Assembly (NCBI GenBank): GCA_049684495.1
Contig: JBAVFZ010000042.1
Coordinates: forward strand, 1-16,495
Reading direction: 5' to 3'
DNA length: 16,495 nucleotides
Source of the DNA: JAFGKK01 sp049684495
GTDB lineage: Bacteria; Chloroflexota; Anaerolineae; Anaerolineales; RBG-16-64-43
The position numbers and the translations under genes are program-made. This document shows, one piece after another, positions 1 through 7,511 of this stretch; the stretch's first letter is position 1, and each line of letters starts with the position of its first letter. A model generated the notes under the pieces. It saw nothing but the letters and a program-made list of their open reading frames with translations. It ran no database searches and was not told the DNA's origin.

Positions 1-15
1 AATTTCAATTGTCAT
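1..15 (-). CDS. Possible start of a gene running off the left edge (5 codons)
   Basis: On the minus strand an ATG at position 15 opens a frame (M-T-I-E-I) that leaves the window. A Shine-Dalgarno-like GAGG lies at 22-25, six bases upstream of the ATG, which is good spacing. A TATTAT hexamer (one mismatch from TATAAT) lies at 42-47. Nothing can be said about the product from five codons. The call rests on the ribosome site alone and could be chance in AT-rich sequence. Confidence 0.3.
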
Positions 16-187
16 GGGATACCTCATCCAATTCTTGGAGGATAATAACGACACCTAGACACCAAATCATAATGGACTAACATTCATCGCTAATCGGCAG
101 GCATGATGTTTTTTTTTCAATCCCTCATTTAATAGCGGTTACGGCTAGCTGCCAAGGAAGGTATAGGTGAGCCCAAGAGTACAATCT
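16..187. other. AT-rich spacer after the GT39-like gene
   Basis: This 172-bp non-coding stretch lies between the end of the 188-1906 gene and the possible gene start at 15. It is clearly richer in A and T than the rest of the window. It contains a run of nine T on the plus strand (about 110-118), but I see no strong hairpin next to it in either orientation. No convincing terminator was found for the minus-strand gene ending at 188. Confidence 0.5.
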
Positions 188-1906
188 TCACCGCTCAGAG
201 CGGAAAGTTAATAATCTCGGAACACGATATAGGCGGATGATTGGCCCCACCCGTATCCAGCCCAGTAAATCCATCTTTTCCATGGGTGTTCGATTTTCGA
301 TGCTCTGTTCGCAGCTTTTCGAGCGGAAAGGCGAAAAGACTTGAACCAGCTGCAACTCAGCACGGGTCTGATCATCAATCACGGGGAATTCAATGACACT
401 GTCTGCGTCATAGCGGTTGGGTCCATAGCAATAATCGTTCTCGATCACGTACTCGATGTCATTTACACGCACAAAATTCCACCATGTCGCGTGATCCGTG
501 ATCTGTTGCTGGTACTCCGCGCCGAATATATCAAACTCTGGCTGGTTGAAAAGGTCTGGATGCGCCAACTGATAGGCGTATCTGGGCGGGAGTGTGTTAA
601 TCGTTTGCATCCGCCGGATACTGGTCTCGTTGCGCGCCAGCGGTACGCTGTAGGCAAAAGTCTCGCCGGTCATGATTCGGGAATTGGCCGGAATATGCTG
701 GATAATATAATCGTAAGCCACAGATCGCGTATTTGGCGCCGCCATGGCTTTGTCGATCAATATACACTCACCGAGGGCCAATAAAAGCGCAATTGAGCCA
801 AGACTGAATGCAATCCAGCGCTGCCGCCGCTGATCAGACTGCACCCAAGTCCAGATGGCATAGGCGCTGATCATCGCCACCGGGGTTGTGGTTCCCAGCC
901 AGAATGTGATTCGCGGCTCCGGAGCGGGTAACAAGCTGAGCGAAAACAAGACCAGGAAAACGGCGAGGATTAGCGATTCAAGGTTGCGACGGAGGATTGC
1001 CAGTACCGTCCCAACAAGGGCCAGCAATGCCATGTAAGGGCGCATCGGGATAAACGGAAGCAGGGCATTGGCCTCGATGTTTGCGAGTCGATCTGTGAGG
1101 GTGTTCGTGGTACTGAATCGCTGATTGAAGATAAACCCGATGTCGCTAATAACTGCGCGCGTGTCGAAGATAATGTAAGGGTTTAATAACAGGTGGCTTA
1201 CGACAAATGCCAGCAATGCCCACAGCCAGCGTGTTGCCAGGAGTGAGATCGGACGCCCCGGCTTCCGCCACCAATAGATAATGTGGGCCAATGCCGGCGC
1301 GATGCCGACGACAACCGTTTGCAAATGACCAAGCATGGCGATTGTCAGGCCGAAGCCGCCCAGGACATAGGACCAGCGTGTGCCGCGCCGAGCCATAAAA
1401 ACGGACGCCGTCAGCGTCATCGTGACGCCCAGGAGTCCCATGTTGTCTGAAAGCGAGTAGTGAGCCAGATACGCGGCGAAAGGTTGGAGGCTCATAAACA
1501 GCGCGGTTAGCAGCCCACCCGCCTCGCTGTTAGTCAATTCTCGGCCTGCCAAATAGGTCAGAAAAACGCCCGCTAGCGTCATGAGAACAGCCATTACACG
1601 CATCAACAGAATAAAATAATCGCGGTGGGTGAAATATAGCGCTTCAAAATCAGCAATCGAGAATCCAGGATGGGTCAGCTTAAGCGCCGCATAATACGGG
1701 GCCAACGCCGATAATTGCAGGACATCCCAGCCCGCGCGAATGTAGGCATAATCGGGCGGAGCACCAGAGGCGATTCTTAACGAGGCCGAGATGCCCTCAC
1801 TCTCGTCCCCCACCTGTCCATAGGGCAGCCCATTGTCGAGGCCCCACAGCCGCAGCCCAAGCGCCAGCAACAGGATCAATATCAGCAGGATTCGATTCAC
1901 GGTCAT
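188..1906 (-). CDS. GT39-like (ArnT/PMT-type) membrane glycosyltransferase
   Basis: A 572-residue multi-pass membrane protein with roughly ten or more hydrophobic segments. The first membrane helix (about residues 5-20) is followed by a loop carrying G33-D34-E35. This Asp-Glu sits where GT39 and related GT-C enzymes have their catalytic acidic residue(s) in the first extracytoplasmic loop. The last 170 or so residues form a soluble, presumably extracytoplasmic domain, typical of ArnT-like proteins. Such enzymes move a sugar from a polyprenyl-phosphate carrier to a lipid, glycan or protein acceptor on the outer face of the membrane; donor and acceptor cannot be read here. The ATG at 1906 is preferred over an in-frame TTG ten codons upstream (1936), because it directly precedes the hydrophobic signal-anchor. 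The gene is separated from the upstream operon by 204 bp, has its own -10 box, and has visibly lower GC than its neighbours, so it may have a different history. Confidence 0.8.
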   Translation of the reverse strand: MTVNRILLILILLLALGLRLWGLDNGLPYGQVGDESEGISASLRIASGAPPDYAYIRAGWDVLQLSALAPYYAALKLTHPGFSIADFEALYFTHRDYFILLMRVMAVLMTLAGVFLTYLAGRELTNSEAGGLLTALFMSLQPFAAYLAHYSLSDNMGLLGVTMTLTASVFMARRGTRWSYVLGGFGLTIAMLGHLQTVVVGIAPALAHIIYWWRKPGRPISLLATRWLWALLAFVVSHLLLNPYIIFDTRAVISDIGFIFNQRFSTTNTLTDRLANIEANALLPFIPMRPYMALLALVGTVLAILRRNLESLILAVFLVLFSLSLLPAPEPRITFWLGTTTPVAMISAYAIWTWVQSDQRRQRWIAFSLGSIALLLALGECILIDKAMAAPNTRSVAYDYIIQHIPANSRIMTGETFAYSVPLARNETSIRRMQTINTLPPRYAYQLAHPDLFNQPEFDIFGAEYQQQITDHATWWNFVRVNDIEYVIENDYCYGPNRYDADSVIEFPVIDDQTRAELQLVQVFSPFRSKSCEQSIENRTPMEKMDLLGWIRVGPIIRLYRVPRLLTFRSER

Positions 1907-1959
1907 GTATTCGCTTTTGCGGCGTTGAGATGTCAAAGCTTACGCCACGGGAAGATTTT

Positions 1960-1965
1960 ATTATA
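1960..1965 (-). promoter_or_regulatory. Probable -10 box (TATAAT) of the GT39-like gene
   Basis: Read on the minus strand, this is a perfect TATAAT in the AT-rich spacer, about 54 bases before the ATG at 1906. That would give a short leader of around 45-47 nt. At 16-18 bp upstream no good TTGACA is visible; the best match, GAAACA at 1984-1989, fits only three positions. A TTGACA at 1931-1936 lies downstream and has no good -10 behind it. The call rests on the perfect hexamer, its intergenic position, and the composition change. Confidence 0.45.
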
Positions 1966-2033
1966 TCTTGAAGACAAACCCATTGTTTCGAATCTCTTAA
2001 GTAAAACGCATTGAAGTCCCGTCATCGATAATG

Positions 2034-2083
2034 TCGCGCGCATTTCGGACCGTCCTTTCCAAGGATTGCGCGAAGAGTTTTTT
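2034..2083 (+). terminator. Inverted repeat followed by six T, oriented for plus-strand transcription
   Basis: TCGCGCG at 2034-2040 can pair with TGCGCGA at 2067-2073 (one G-U pair). Inside it is a second small stem, TCCTT (2053-2057) with AAGGA (2061-2065). Four bases after the outer stem comes TTTTTT (2078-2083) on the plus strand. The hairpin-plus-U-tract layout suits intrinsic termination of plus-strand transcripts, yet no plus-strand gene is visible. On the minus strand, where the operon ends at 2111, the hairpin is not followed by T residues. It may still act as a 3' end-stabilising hairpin for the operon or block antisense transcription. Folding energy was not computed. Confidence 0.3.
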
Positions 2084-2110
2084 GCCTTCCCTCCATTCAG
2101 CTTTTCCGTC

Positions 2111-3241
2111 CTATCCCTTCCCGTTCTTCGACGCTAATGCGATTTTTGAATATTCTTCAGCCGTCCGCTGCGCCATCCGCTCGACGGGGAACTCCTTCCG
2201 AACCCGGTCTCGCCCCGCGCGTCCCATCCCTTCCGCGCGCGCCGGGTCCGACAGCAGCGCCTGCAGCGCTTCCGCCAGCAAGCCGGGCCGGCCGGGATCG
2301 ACCAGCAAGCCGGTTTCCCCCGCCACCACAATCTCCGGAAGCGCGGAGACTCTCGCGGCGACGACCGGCTTCCCGAGCGCCATGGCTTCCAGCGCCACCA
2401 GGCCGAAACCCTCCCAGCGCGATGGAACCGCGAGTAGGGAAACGTCCGCCATGATATCGGCGATGTCGGCGCGCCAGCCGAGGAACATCACCCGCCGCAG
2501 GCCGAGCGACCGCGCCAATTGTTCCAGCGCCGGGCGGTCCGGACCGTCGCCCGCCAGCACGAGCCGCGCATCCGGAATGCGTTTTTCCACATGCGCAAAC
2601 GCGCGCAGCAGCACGTCGACACCCTTCTGGCGCGTCAACCGGCCGACGAAACCGACGATCGGTTCCGCTTTGGCGCCGATCTCGCGCCGGAAAGAACCGG
2701 GGTGCGCGGAGCGTTCGTACGCTTCCGCGTCCAATCCGTAGGGAATGACTTCGACCTTTTCCGCGGCGGCCCCCTCGACTTCGACGAGGAAACGACGCAC
2801 GGCCTGGGAGATCGCGATGATCCGGTCGGCGCGGCGCAGGGAGGGGGCGAACACCGGCCGCAGGGGAAGCCAGCGGCGGAAGCGGTCATCGTTGTGGCGG
2901 GAGATCACGAACTTGCGCGCGGGAAATGCCCGCATGGCGATTTCCCCATACACCTCTCCGTGTGGAAGATGCGCGTGGAGAATGTCGAACGGTTCGCGCT
3001 TGAGAACGGCTTCCAATCCGGCCGGCAGCGCCGGGTCGAGGTGCCAGCGGATGGGCAGGATCGATACGGGAATGCCCACCGCTTCAAACCGTTCGCGCAA
3101 TGCGCTCTGCGGCCGGCGCGGATCCTCCAGAATAAGCACCGTGGATTCCGCGCCGAATGCGCGCAAAGCCGGCAGCAGCGCCAGAAGATGGGTTTCCGCG
3201 CCGGCGATCCCGACGGCCTTTATAAGGTGAAGGCTACGCAC
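2111..3241 (-). CDS. GT4-family glycosyltransferase (last gene of the operon)
   Basis: A 376-residue GT-B fold retaining glycosyltransferase that would transfer a sugar from a nucleotide-sugar donor on the cytoplasmic side. The N-terminal Rossmann half has the Gly-rich acceptor-side loop GIAGAETH (11-18). The C-terminal half shows R201 and K206 in GRLTRQKG, which bind donor phosphate in this family. It also carries the E277-x7-E285 motif (EGFGLVALE) followed by AMALGKPVVA. The length is normal and no motif is missing. The start is GTG at 3241, with AAGGA about eight bases upstream. It overlaps the end of the methyltransferase gene (stop at 3234) by 8 bp. This is the promoter-distal gene of the eleven-gene run. 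Sugar specificity cannot be deduced. Confidence 0.9.
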   Translation of the reverse strand: MRSLHLIKAVGIAGAETHLLALLPALRAFGAESTVLILEDPRRPQSALRERFEAVGIPVSILPIRWHLDPALPAGLEAVLKREPFDILHAHLPHGEVYGEIAMRAFPARKFVISRHNDDRFRRWLPLRPVFAPSLRRADRIIAISQAVRRFLVEVEGAAAEKVEVIPYGLDAEAYERSAHPGSFRREIGAKAEPIVGFVGRLTRQKGVDVLLRAFAHVEKRIPDARLVLAGDGPDRPALEQLARSLGLRRVMFLGWRADIADIMADVSLLAVPSRWEGFGLVALEAMALGKPVVAARVSALPEIVVAGETGLLVDPGRPGLLAEALQALLSDPARAEGMGRAGRDRVRKEFPVERMAQRTAEEYSKIALASKNGKG

Positions 3242-4118
3242 GAATCCGATCCTTTTGGATCACCCAGTTTTTAACGGCCAAGAAATTTCCCTTCGCGTCG
3301 AAGGAATCGGCGACCGGAATTAATCCGCCGGCTGCTTCTGAAATAAAGAAAACCTGCAAACCCGCGCCGCGAAGGACGGCGACCAGATCCATCGGTTTCC
3401 TGCCGCCGGCTGCAAGCGCTTCCGGATTTACTTCGCAGATTATGGCGATCCGTTGCATCCAGCGCAGCGTGGCCGCCATCCCCTGCAGCGCCTGAATTTC
3501 AGCGCCTTCGATATCCAGCTTGAACAGGATAGATTTTGGGGCGGTATCCTTCAGCACCGCGTCCAACGCATAAGTATCCACCTCGAGGAAATGTGTGCCC
3601 CCGATCCTGGTGCGCCCCAGAACCAGGGAGCTCCCGATCGTGCCGTCGCTTATCAGCAGGCGGGCAATTCCATTTTTATCCGATACCGCCCCCGGGAACA
3701 AATTCACATTCCGGCAGCGGTTGAAGGTCGTATTCCACCGGAACGCGCGCTGGTTATACGGATCGGGTTCGAACGAATACACGGTCAATCCGGGTTTTCC
3801 ATACCGGCCGGCCATAACGGAAAACAATCCGATATGCGCTCCGGCATCGACAAACACGTCGGCCGACGGCAGCAATTCGCGAAACAGACTCCGGGTGGTG
3901 ATCTCATACGTCCCCCTGGCAAATTCTTCCAGGATGCTCCGATGCCGCAGGAAACCGCGCAGCCGCACTCCGTCGATTTCGGCCGCGAGGGGCGGATAAT
4001 TAATAATCTGGAAAAACGAATCCAACGCGTTGCGGGCAAACGTGAGCAGGGGCTGCAAGCCGGCGTTCCGAAGCGCCGCCGCGACCCGGCCAAGGAATGA
4101 TAATCCTCTCTCGTTCAT
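3234..4118 (-). CDS. FkbM-family S-adenosylmethionine-dependent methyltransferase
   Basis: A 294-residue class I methyltransferase. The AdoMet-binding motif I is VDAGAHIGLFS (90-100), and FEPDP (116-120) places the acidic residue that normally binds the ribose. LDIEGAE (201-207) is the hallmark downstream motif of FkbM proteins. Family members methylate hydroxyl groups on natural products or polysaccharides. Here, among glycosyltransferases, the likely role is O-methylation of a sugar in the glycan (inference). The ATG at 4118 overlaps the TGA of the upstream GT4-like gene as ATGA and has AAGGA six bases upstream. An in-frame TTG at 4139 is less likely. The first 80 or so residues before the methyltransferase core are specific to this protein or poorly conserved. 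Confidence 0.9.
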   Translation of the reverse strand: MNERGLSFLGRVAAALRNAGLQPLLTFARNALDSFFQIINYPPLAAEIDGVRLRGFLRHRSILEEFARGTYEITTRSLFRELLPSADVFVDAGAHIGLFSVMAGRYGKPGLTVYSFEPDPYNQRAFRWNTTFNRCRNVNLFPGAVSDKNGIARLLISDGTIGSSLVLGRTRIGGTHFLEVDTYALDAVLKDTAPKSILFKLDIEGAEIQALQGMAATLRWMQRIAIICEVNPEALAAGGRKPMDLVAVLRGAGLQVFFISEAAGGLIPVADSFDAKGNFLAVKNWVIQKDRIRA

Positions 4119-5164
4119 CCATTTCCTTTCAAAACACAATATTGATCAATCAATGCGCGGTATTTTTTTTCCAGCGTGTCCCAATTGAAAGCCGCCGCGA
4201 TTATTCTTCCATTCCCCCCCAGCCGCGAACGTAGATGCGGATCCTTGGCCAGCGAAACCAGCCCGGCGGCGAAGGCCTCCTCGGTTTCCACCGCGATCCC
4301 CGCCTTGCCGTCCACAACCGCGCGCATTTCGGCAACTTGGAATCCGATCACCGGTACGCCGCAGGCCATATATTCGATTACCTTGATGCTGGTGCGGCCC
4401 ATCAGGTCCAACCGGCGGGGATAAACCCCGATGTCGAAAGCGGCGACGCAGTTCATCAATCCGGGCCGCCGTTGATAACCCAACAGCCGGACCCAAGAAT
4501 TCCATCTTGCGTACTCCCTTACTTTCGCGCTCGGTTCGCCCGCCAGCCAGAGGACCAACCGCGGATCCTTCTTCCGCGCGCGTTCCATCACGTTGAAAAG
4601 CAGGTCCACCGAATACATCTGTTGCGCGCCGGAAGGCAGTTCATCGGAAAAATCGAAGCGCGGCTGGTGATACCCCGCCACAACCTCCCGGGCGGATTTT
4701 TTCCATTCGGCCCGGATGGCGCGCACCCGTTTTTCATCGACCGGGGCGGCCGCAACTCCCTGCGGGATGACGTGCACCGGACGACGCACCCCCAAATCCA
4801 GGAATTTCGATTTAACCGCATCGCTGGTGACTACGACCGCGGCCACATTCGGAGAATTCAATGCCCGGATTTCCGCCTCGCCGAACAACGGATCGTCGTG
4901 ATCGACAACCACCCGGTTCCGGATCAACCGGATGTCCCGCCAACTCGTGCACAGGACAAGCGGATACCGGATCCCCAGCCAAACCGTCAGGAGCGGCAGT
5001 TCGATCCTGCGCCGCAACCCGCGGATCGGCCACCACGGATGCATATCTACATAATACCGGTCGACGTTTTCGAGGCGCGGCAAGAGTTCTTCATACCGTG
5101 CGTTATTGTGAACACGGCTCCACGCGCCGGCCCAGGCGATCCGGTTGCGCGCCGTGCCGCTCAT
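4115..5164 (-). CDS. Divergent GT4-like glycosyltransferase lacking the first EX7E glutamate
   Basis: A 349-residue protein with a GT-B layout. The recognisable part is the C-terminal donor half: GRTSIKVIEYMACGVPVIGF (256-275), which matches the EX7E region followed by the AMACGxPVI helix of GT4 and GT1-type enzymes. The position of the first glutamate is G256, while E264 is kept. The usual R-x4-K donor-phosphate motif is not evident; the equivalent stretch reads around GYHQPRF (164-170). DHDDP at 88-92 is a conserved-looking acidic cluster in the N-terminal half. Loss of the first Glu is known in some GT4 subfamilies with an 'IKxxEYMA' motif, so activity is still plausible. The frame stays open far upstream, but the ATG at 5164 is supported by a strong AGGAGG six bases before it and by ATGA overlap with the preceding gene. 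Confidence 0.75.
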   Translation of the reverse strand: MSGTARNRIAWAGAWSRVHNNARYEELLPRLENVDRYYVDMHPWWPIRGLRRRIELPLLTVWLGIRYPLVLCTSWRDIRLIRNRVVVDHDDPLFGEAEIRALNSPNVAAVVVTSDAVKSKFLDLGVRRPVHVIPQGVAAAPVDEKRVRAIRAEWKKSAREVVAGYHQPRFDFSDELPSGAQQMYSVDLLFNVMERARKKDPRLVLWLAGEPSAKVREYARWNSWVRLLGYQRRPGLMNCVAAFDIGVYPRRLDLMGRTSIKVIEYMACGVPVIGFQVAEMRAVVDGKAGIAVETEEAFAAGLVSLAKDPHLRSRLGGNGRIIAAAFNWDTLEKKYRALIDQYCVLKGNG

Positions 5165-6354
5165 AACCCCTCCTCCCGGGAAGATAAGAACGCATCCCAA
5201 TCCAGCGCTTGTCCGTCGATCATCCGCAGGAAGGCTTCCAGCACGCGATCCTCCGAGAAACAGGCCGCCTGCTTCTCGCCGGCTTTTCGCCAGGCGCTCC
5301 GTAACGCTCCGTCGCGCAGCGCCTGCCGGCACTTTCGGGCGAATGCGGGCACATCCCGCGGAGGCACAATGCATTCCATCAGCCGCGGCGGAAGGATGTC
5401 GCGCACGCCGCCGATATCGAACGCGATGAACGGGCAGCCCGCCGCCATCGCCTCGAGCAGCACGCGCGGAAATCCTTCCTCCTCCGAGGGCATCAGGTAG
5501 AGATCGGCCGCCCGGTAATAGAGCGGCACATCCCGGTTGGGCACCCATCCGCGGAAGTCGAAATCGGCGCCCAGGTTTTCCGCTTCGACGCGGCGCTGAA
5601 GTTCCGCCAAATACGGACCTCCCCCGGCGATCAGGAAGGTCAGCGGACCGGACTCCCGCCCAACCGCGCGCGCGATCTCCGGCAGGAAGTGCGCGCCCTT
5701 GCGCCGGGCCACGCGGTGCAGGAAAAGGACAACCTTCCGTCCCGGGGCCAGCCGCAATTGCTTCCGCGCCTCGGCCCGCGTCACGGCTTGGAACCGGTCT
5801 ATGTCCGTGAAGTTGGGCAGCAGGCGGATTTTTTCCGCGGGGATGCCGGCATGCCGCACGTAATACTCCGCCACGCGCGGAGTCCCCGTCACCAAATGCG
5901 TGCAAGCGCGCACCGAGAGCTCGAGCAGCCATTCATTCACCCGCTGGCGCATCCGCTCGCGGCGCGGCGCATCGGCGCCCGGACGGAATTCCTTATACAG
6001 GCTGCAGCTCCAATAGAATACCCGGCCGCCCAGCAGCCGGACCACGACCGATGCGGCGAGGACGCCGGTGTAGGAATAATGGACGTAGAAGGTTTTAATC
6101 CCCCGCAGACGGGCCAGGAAAAAGCGGACGCATTCCTCGATCAGCCTCAGGGCCGGCGTGCGGATCCAAAGCGGGCGCATGGGCACATCCGCCGGCGGCG
6201 CGCCCGAGATCCGCTCTACGATCACCTCCGCCGGAATCCGTTCCCGAAGCTTGCGCAGGAAACCGTAAAGATGGTAAATGTGCTCCGGCGAATCGGAATC
6301 ATATCGCGGCAGGAGAAATATCAATCGGGGGGTGCGTTCCGCGGATTTTTTCAT
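5161..6354 (-). CDS. GT4-family glycosyltransferase
   Basis: A 397-residue GT-B glycosyltransferase, predicted cytoplasmic or peripheral to the membrane. The C-terminal half carries R214 and K219 (HRVARRKG), AGGGPYLAELQRR near 243-255, and E293-x7-E301 (EGFPRVLLE) followed by AMAAGCPFIAF. These are the usual donor-binding elements for a nucleotide-sugar. The N-terminal half lacks a clear GG loop, as in some GT4 subgroups. The ATG at 6354 overlaps the upstream TGA as ATGA, and this coupling is preferred over an ATG ten codons further up (6384), which would lie inside the preceding gene. The ribosome site is weak, so translation probably relies on re-initiation. Donor and acceptor are unknown. 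Confidence 0.88.
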   Translation of the reverse strand: MKKSAERTPRLIFLLPRYDSDSPEHIYHLYGFLRKLRERIPAEVIVERISGAPPADVPMRPLWIRTPALRLIEECVRFFLARLRGIKTFYVHYSYTGVLAASVVVRLLGGRVFYWSCSLYKEFRPGADAPRRERMRQRVNEWLLELSVRACTHLVTGTPRVAEYYVRHAGIPAEKIRLLPNFTDIDRFQAVTRAEARKQLRLAPGRKVVLFLHRVARRKGAHFLPEIARAVGRESGPLTFLIAGGGPYLAELQRRVEAENLGADFDFRGWVPNRDVPLYYRAADLYLMPSEEEGFPRVLLEAMAAGCPFIAFDIGGVRDILPPRLMECIVPPRDVPAFARKCRQALRDGALRSAWRKAGEKQAACFSEDRVLEAFLRMIDGQALDWDAFLSSREEGL

Positions 6355-7511
6355 CGCATCTCGATTGAGGCCGTTTCCCGCCATTGAGAAACAATCCCGT
6401 CAAACATCTTTTCCGGAGGGAATTTTACCGGAACGGCTGCGCGCGCCGCCGCGCCCATTTTCCGGCGCGCGGCCGGATCCGAGAGAAGGCTGCACGCGCG
6501 CCGCGCAAGCGCGGATGCATCTTCGACCGGAACGAGGTATCCCGTATCGCCGTCGTCCACGATATCCCTTGCGCCGGCCGTTGCGCTGGCCACGACCGGC
6601 AGCCCGGCCGCGCCCGCCTCGACCAGCACCCGTCCAAATCCTTCGTAGATCGATGGATAGAGAAAAACATCCGCGGCGCCGTACATCCCCGCCAATTCCA
6701 CGCCGGCGAGCTCCCCGGTCCACACGAGCGACCCTCCCATTCCGGATTCCCGCGCGGCGCGGTCCAAATCCTCCTGCGCCAGATCTTTCCTTCCGGCTAC
6801 GACCAACCGGGCTTGGGGAAAGGTTTTCCGGATTTCCGCAAACGCCTCGAACAGAAGCGGCAGACGCTTGAACCGCACCGGGCGCCCCGCCCACAAAACC
6901 ACCGGCGCGCCGGAAGCCAAATGCCAGCGGTCACGAGTTTTGGATTCGGCATCCGCCGGGTGCGGGCCTGAAAAAACCGCCAAGTCGCACGGAACGGGAA
7001 GCACGCATACCCGTCCGGCGGGGAGCCCGAGGCGTTCGATATAGATTCTCCGCTCGTTGGTGTTGACCACCCGCCAGGCGTCCGCGCGCGGGAGGGCGTA
7101 ACGGGCCAGGACGTGATAGGCGCGGAACCGGATCGGGCGTTCGGCAATCCAATGCGGATTGAACAGGAAACAGGAATGATTCTGGACGAGCAGCGGGCGG
7201 CGCAACGTCCGGCGCAGCCACAACCCGGCCAGCGCGGTGGCGAACGGATCCTGGGTTGTGATCAGGTCCGGCGGATGGTTTTTCACCGCGGCCCGCGCCA
7301 GCCGGAATGCCGCAATCGGGAACCGGATCCGGCCGGTTCCGGTCCGGTGCACGGTCAGCGCGCCGAAGTCGGTTGTGCCGCCGGACGGAGAATCCACAAC
7401 CAGGTCGATATGGCCGCCGATGCGCCGCGCGTATTCCAAATGCCGGCGGACCGATTCGCCGCCGGGTTGGCCCAAACCCGAATCACCCAGGCCGATCATC
7501 AGCACGTTCAT
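6351..7511 (-). CDS. GT4-family glycosyltransferase
   Basis: A 386-residue GT-B enzyme beginning MNVLMIGLGD, a typical first beta strand with Gly-rich loop (GQPGG, 14-18). In the C-terminal half, R210 and K215 (GRPVRFK) and E290-x7-E298 (EGFGRVLVE) are present, followed by AGAAGLPVVAS and a DGDTGYLVP segment common in the family. All elements of an active retaining transferase are visible. The ATG at 7511 has GGAGG eight or nine bases upstream and shares ATGA with the stop of the preceding gene. The frame is open for another 395 codons upstream, but that region belongs to the preceding gene in another frame. The sugar transferred is not predictable. Confidence 0.9.
   Translation of the reverse strand: MNVLMIGLGDSGLGQPGGESVRRHLEYARRIGGHIDLVVDSPSGGTTDFGALTVHRTGTGRIRFPIAAFRLARAAVKNHPPDLITTQDPFATALAGLWLRRTLRRPLLVQNHSCFLFNPHWIAERPIRFRAYHVLARYALPRADAWRVVNTNERRIYIERLGLPAGRVCVLPVPCDLAVFSGPHPADAESKTRDRWHLASGAPVVLWAGRPVRFKRLPLLFEAFAEIRKTFPQARLVVAGRKDLAQEDLDRAARESGMGGSLVWTGELAGVELAGMYGAADVFLYPSIYEGFGRVLVEAGAAGLPVVASATAGARDIVDDGDTGYLVPVEDASALARRACSLLSDPAARRKMGAAARAAVPVKFPPEKMFDGIVSQWRETASIEMR

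Noticed and set aside
110..118. Run of nine T as part of a terminator
   Set aside because: No stable hairpin precedes it on the plus strand, and on the minus strand it reads as an A-run.
191..203. Perfect 13-bp inverted repeat at the end of the GT39-like gene
   Set aside because: It lies within the last codons, can form only a five-pair stem with a three-base loop, and is not followed by T residues, so it is not a credible terminator.
2031..2741. Plus-strand open frame of 236 codons overlapping the operon end
   Set aside because: It is rich in Ser, Ala, Arg and Pro with no domain, and is opposite a clear GT4 gene.
4235..5500. Plus-strand open frame of 421 codons
   Set aside because: It runs antisense across two GT4-type genes, with low-complexity composition and no domain or ribosome site. 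It is treated as a shadow.
5165..5932. Upstream extension of the divergent GT4-like gene by 256 codons
   Set aside because: The extension is in another frame of the preceding GT4 gene and carries no domain. The ATG at 5164 has AGGAGG and ATGA coupling.
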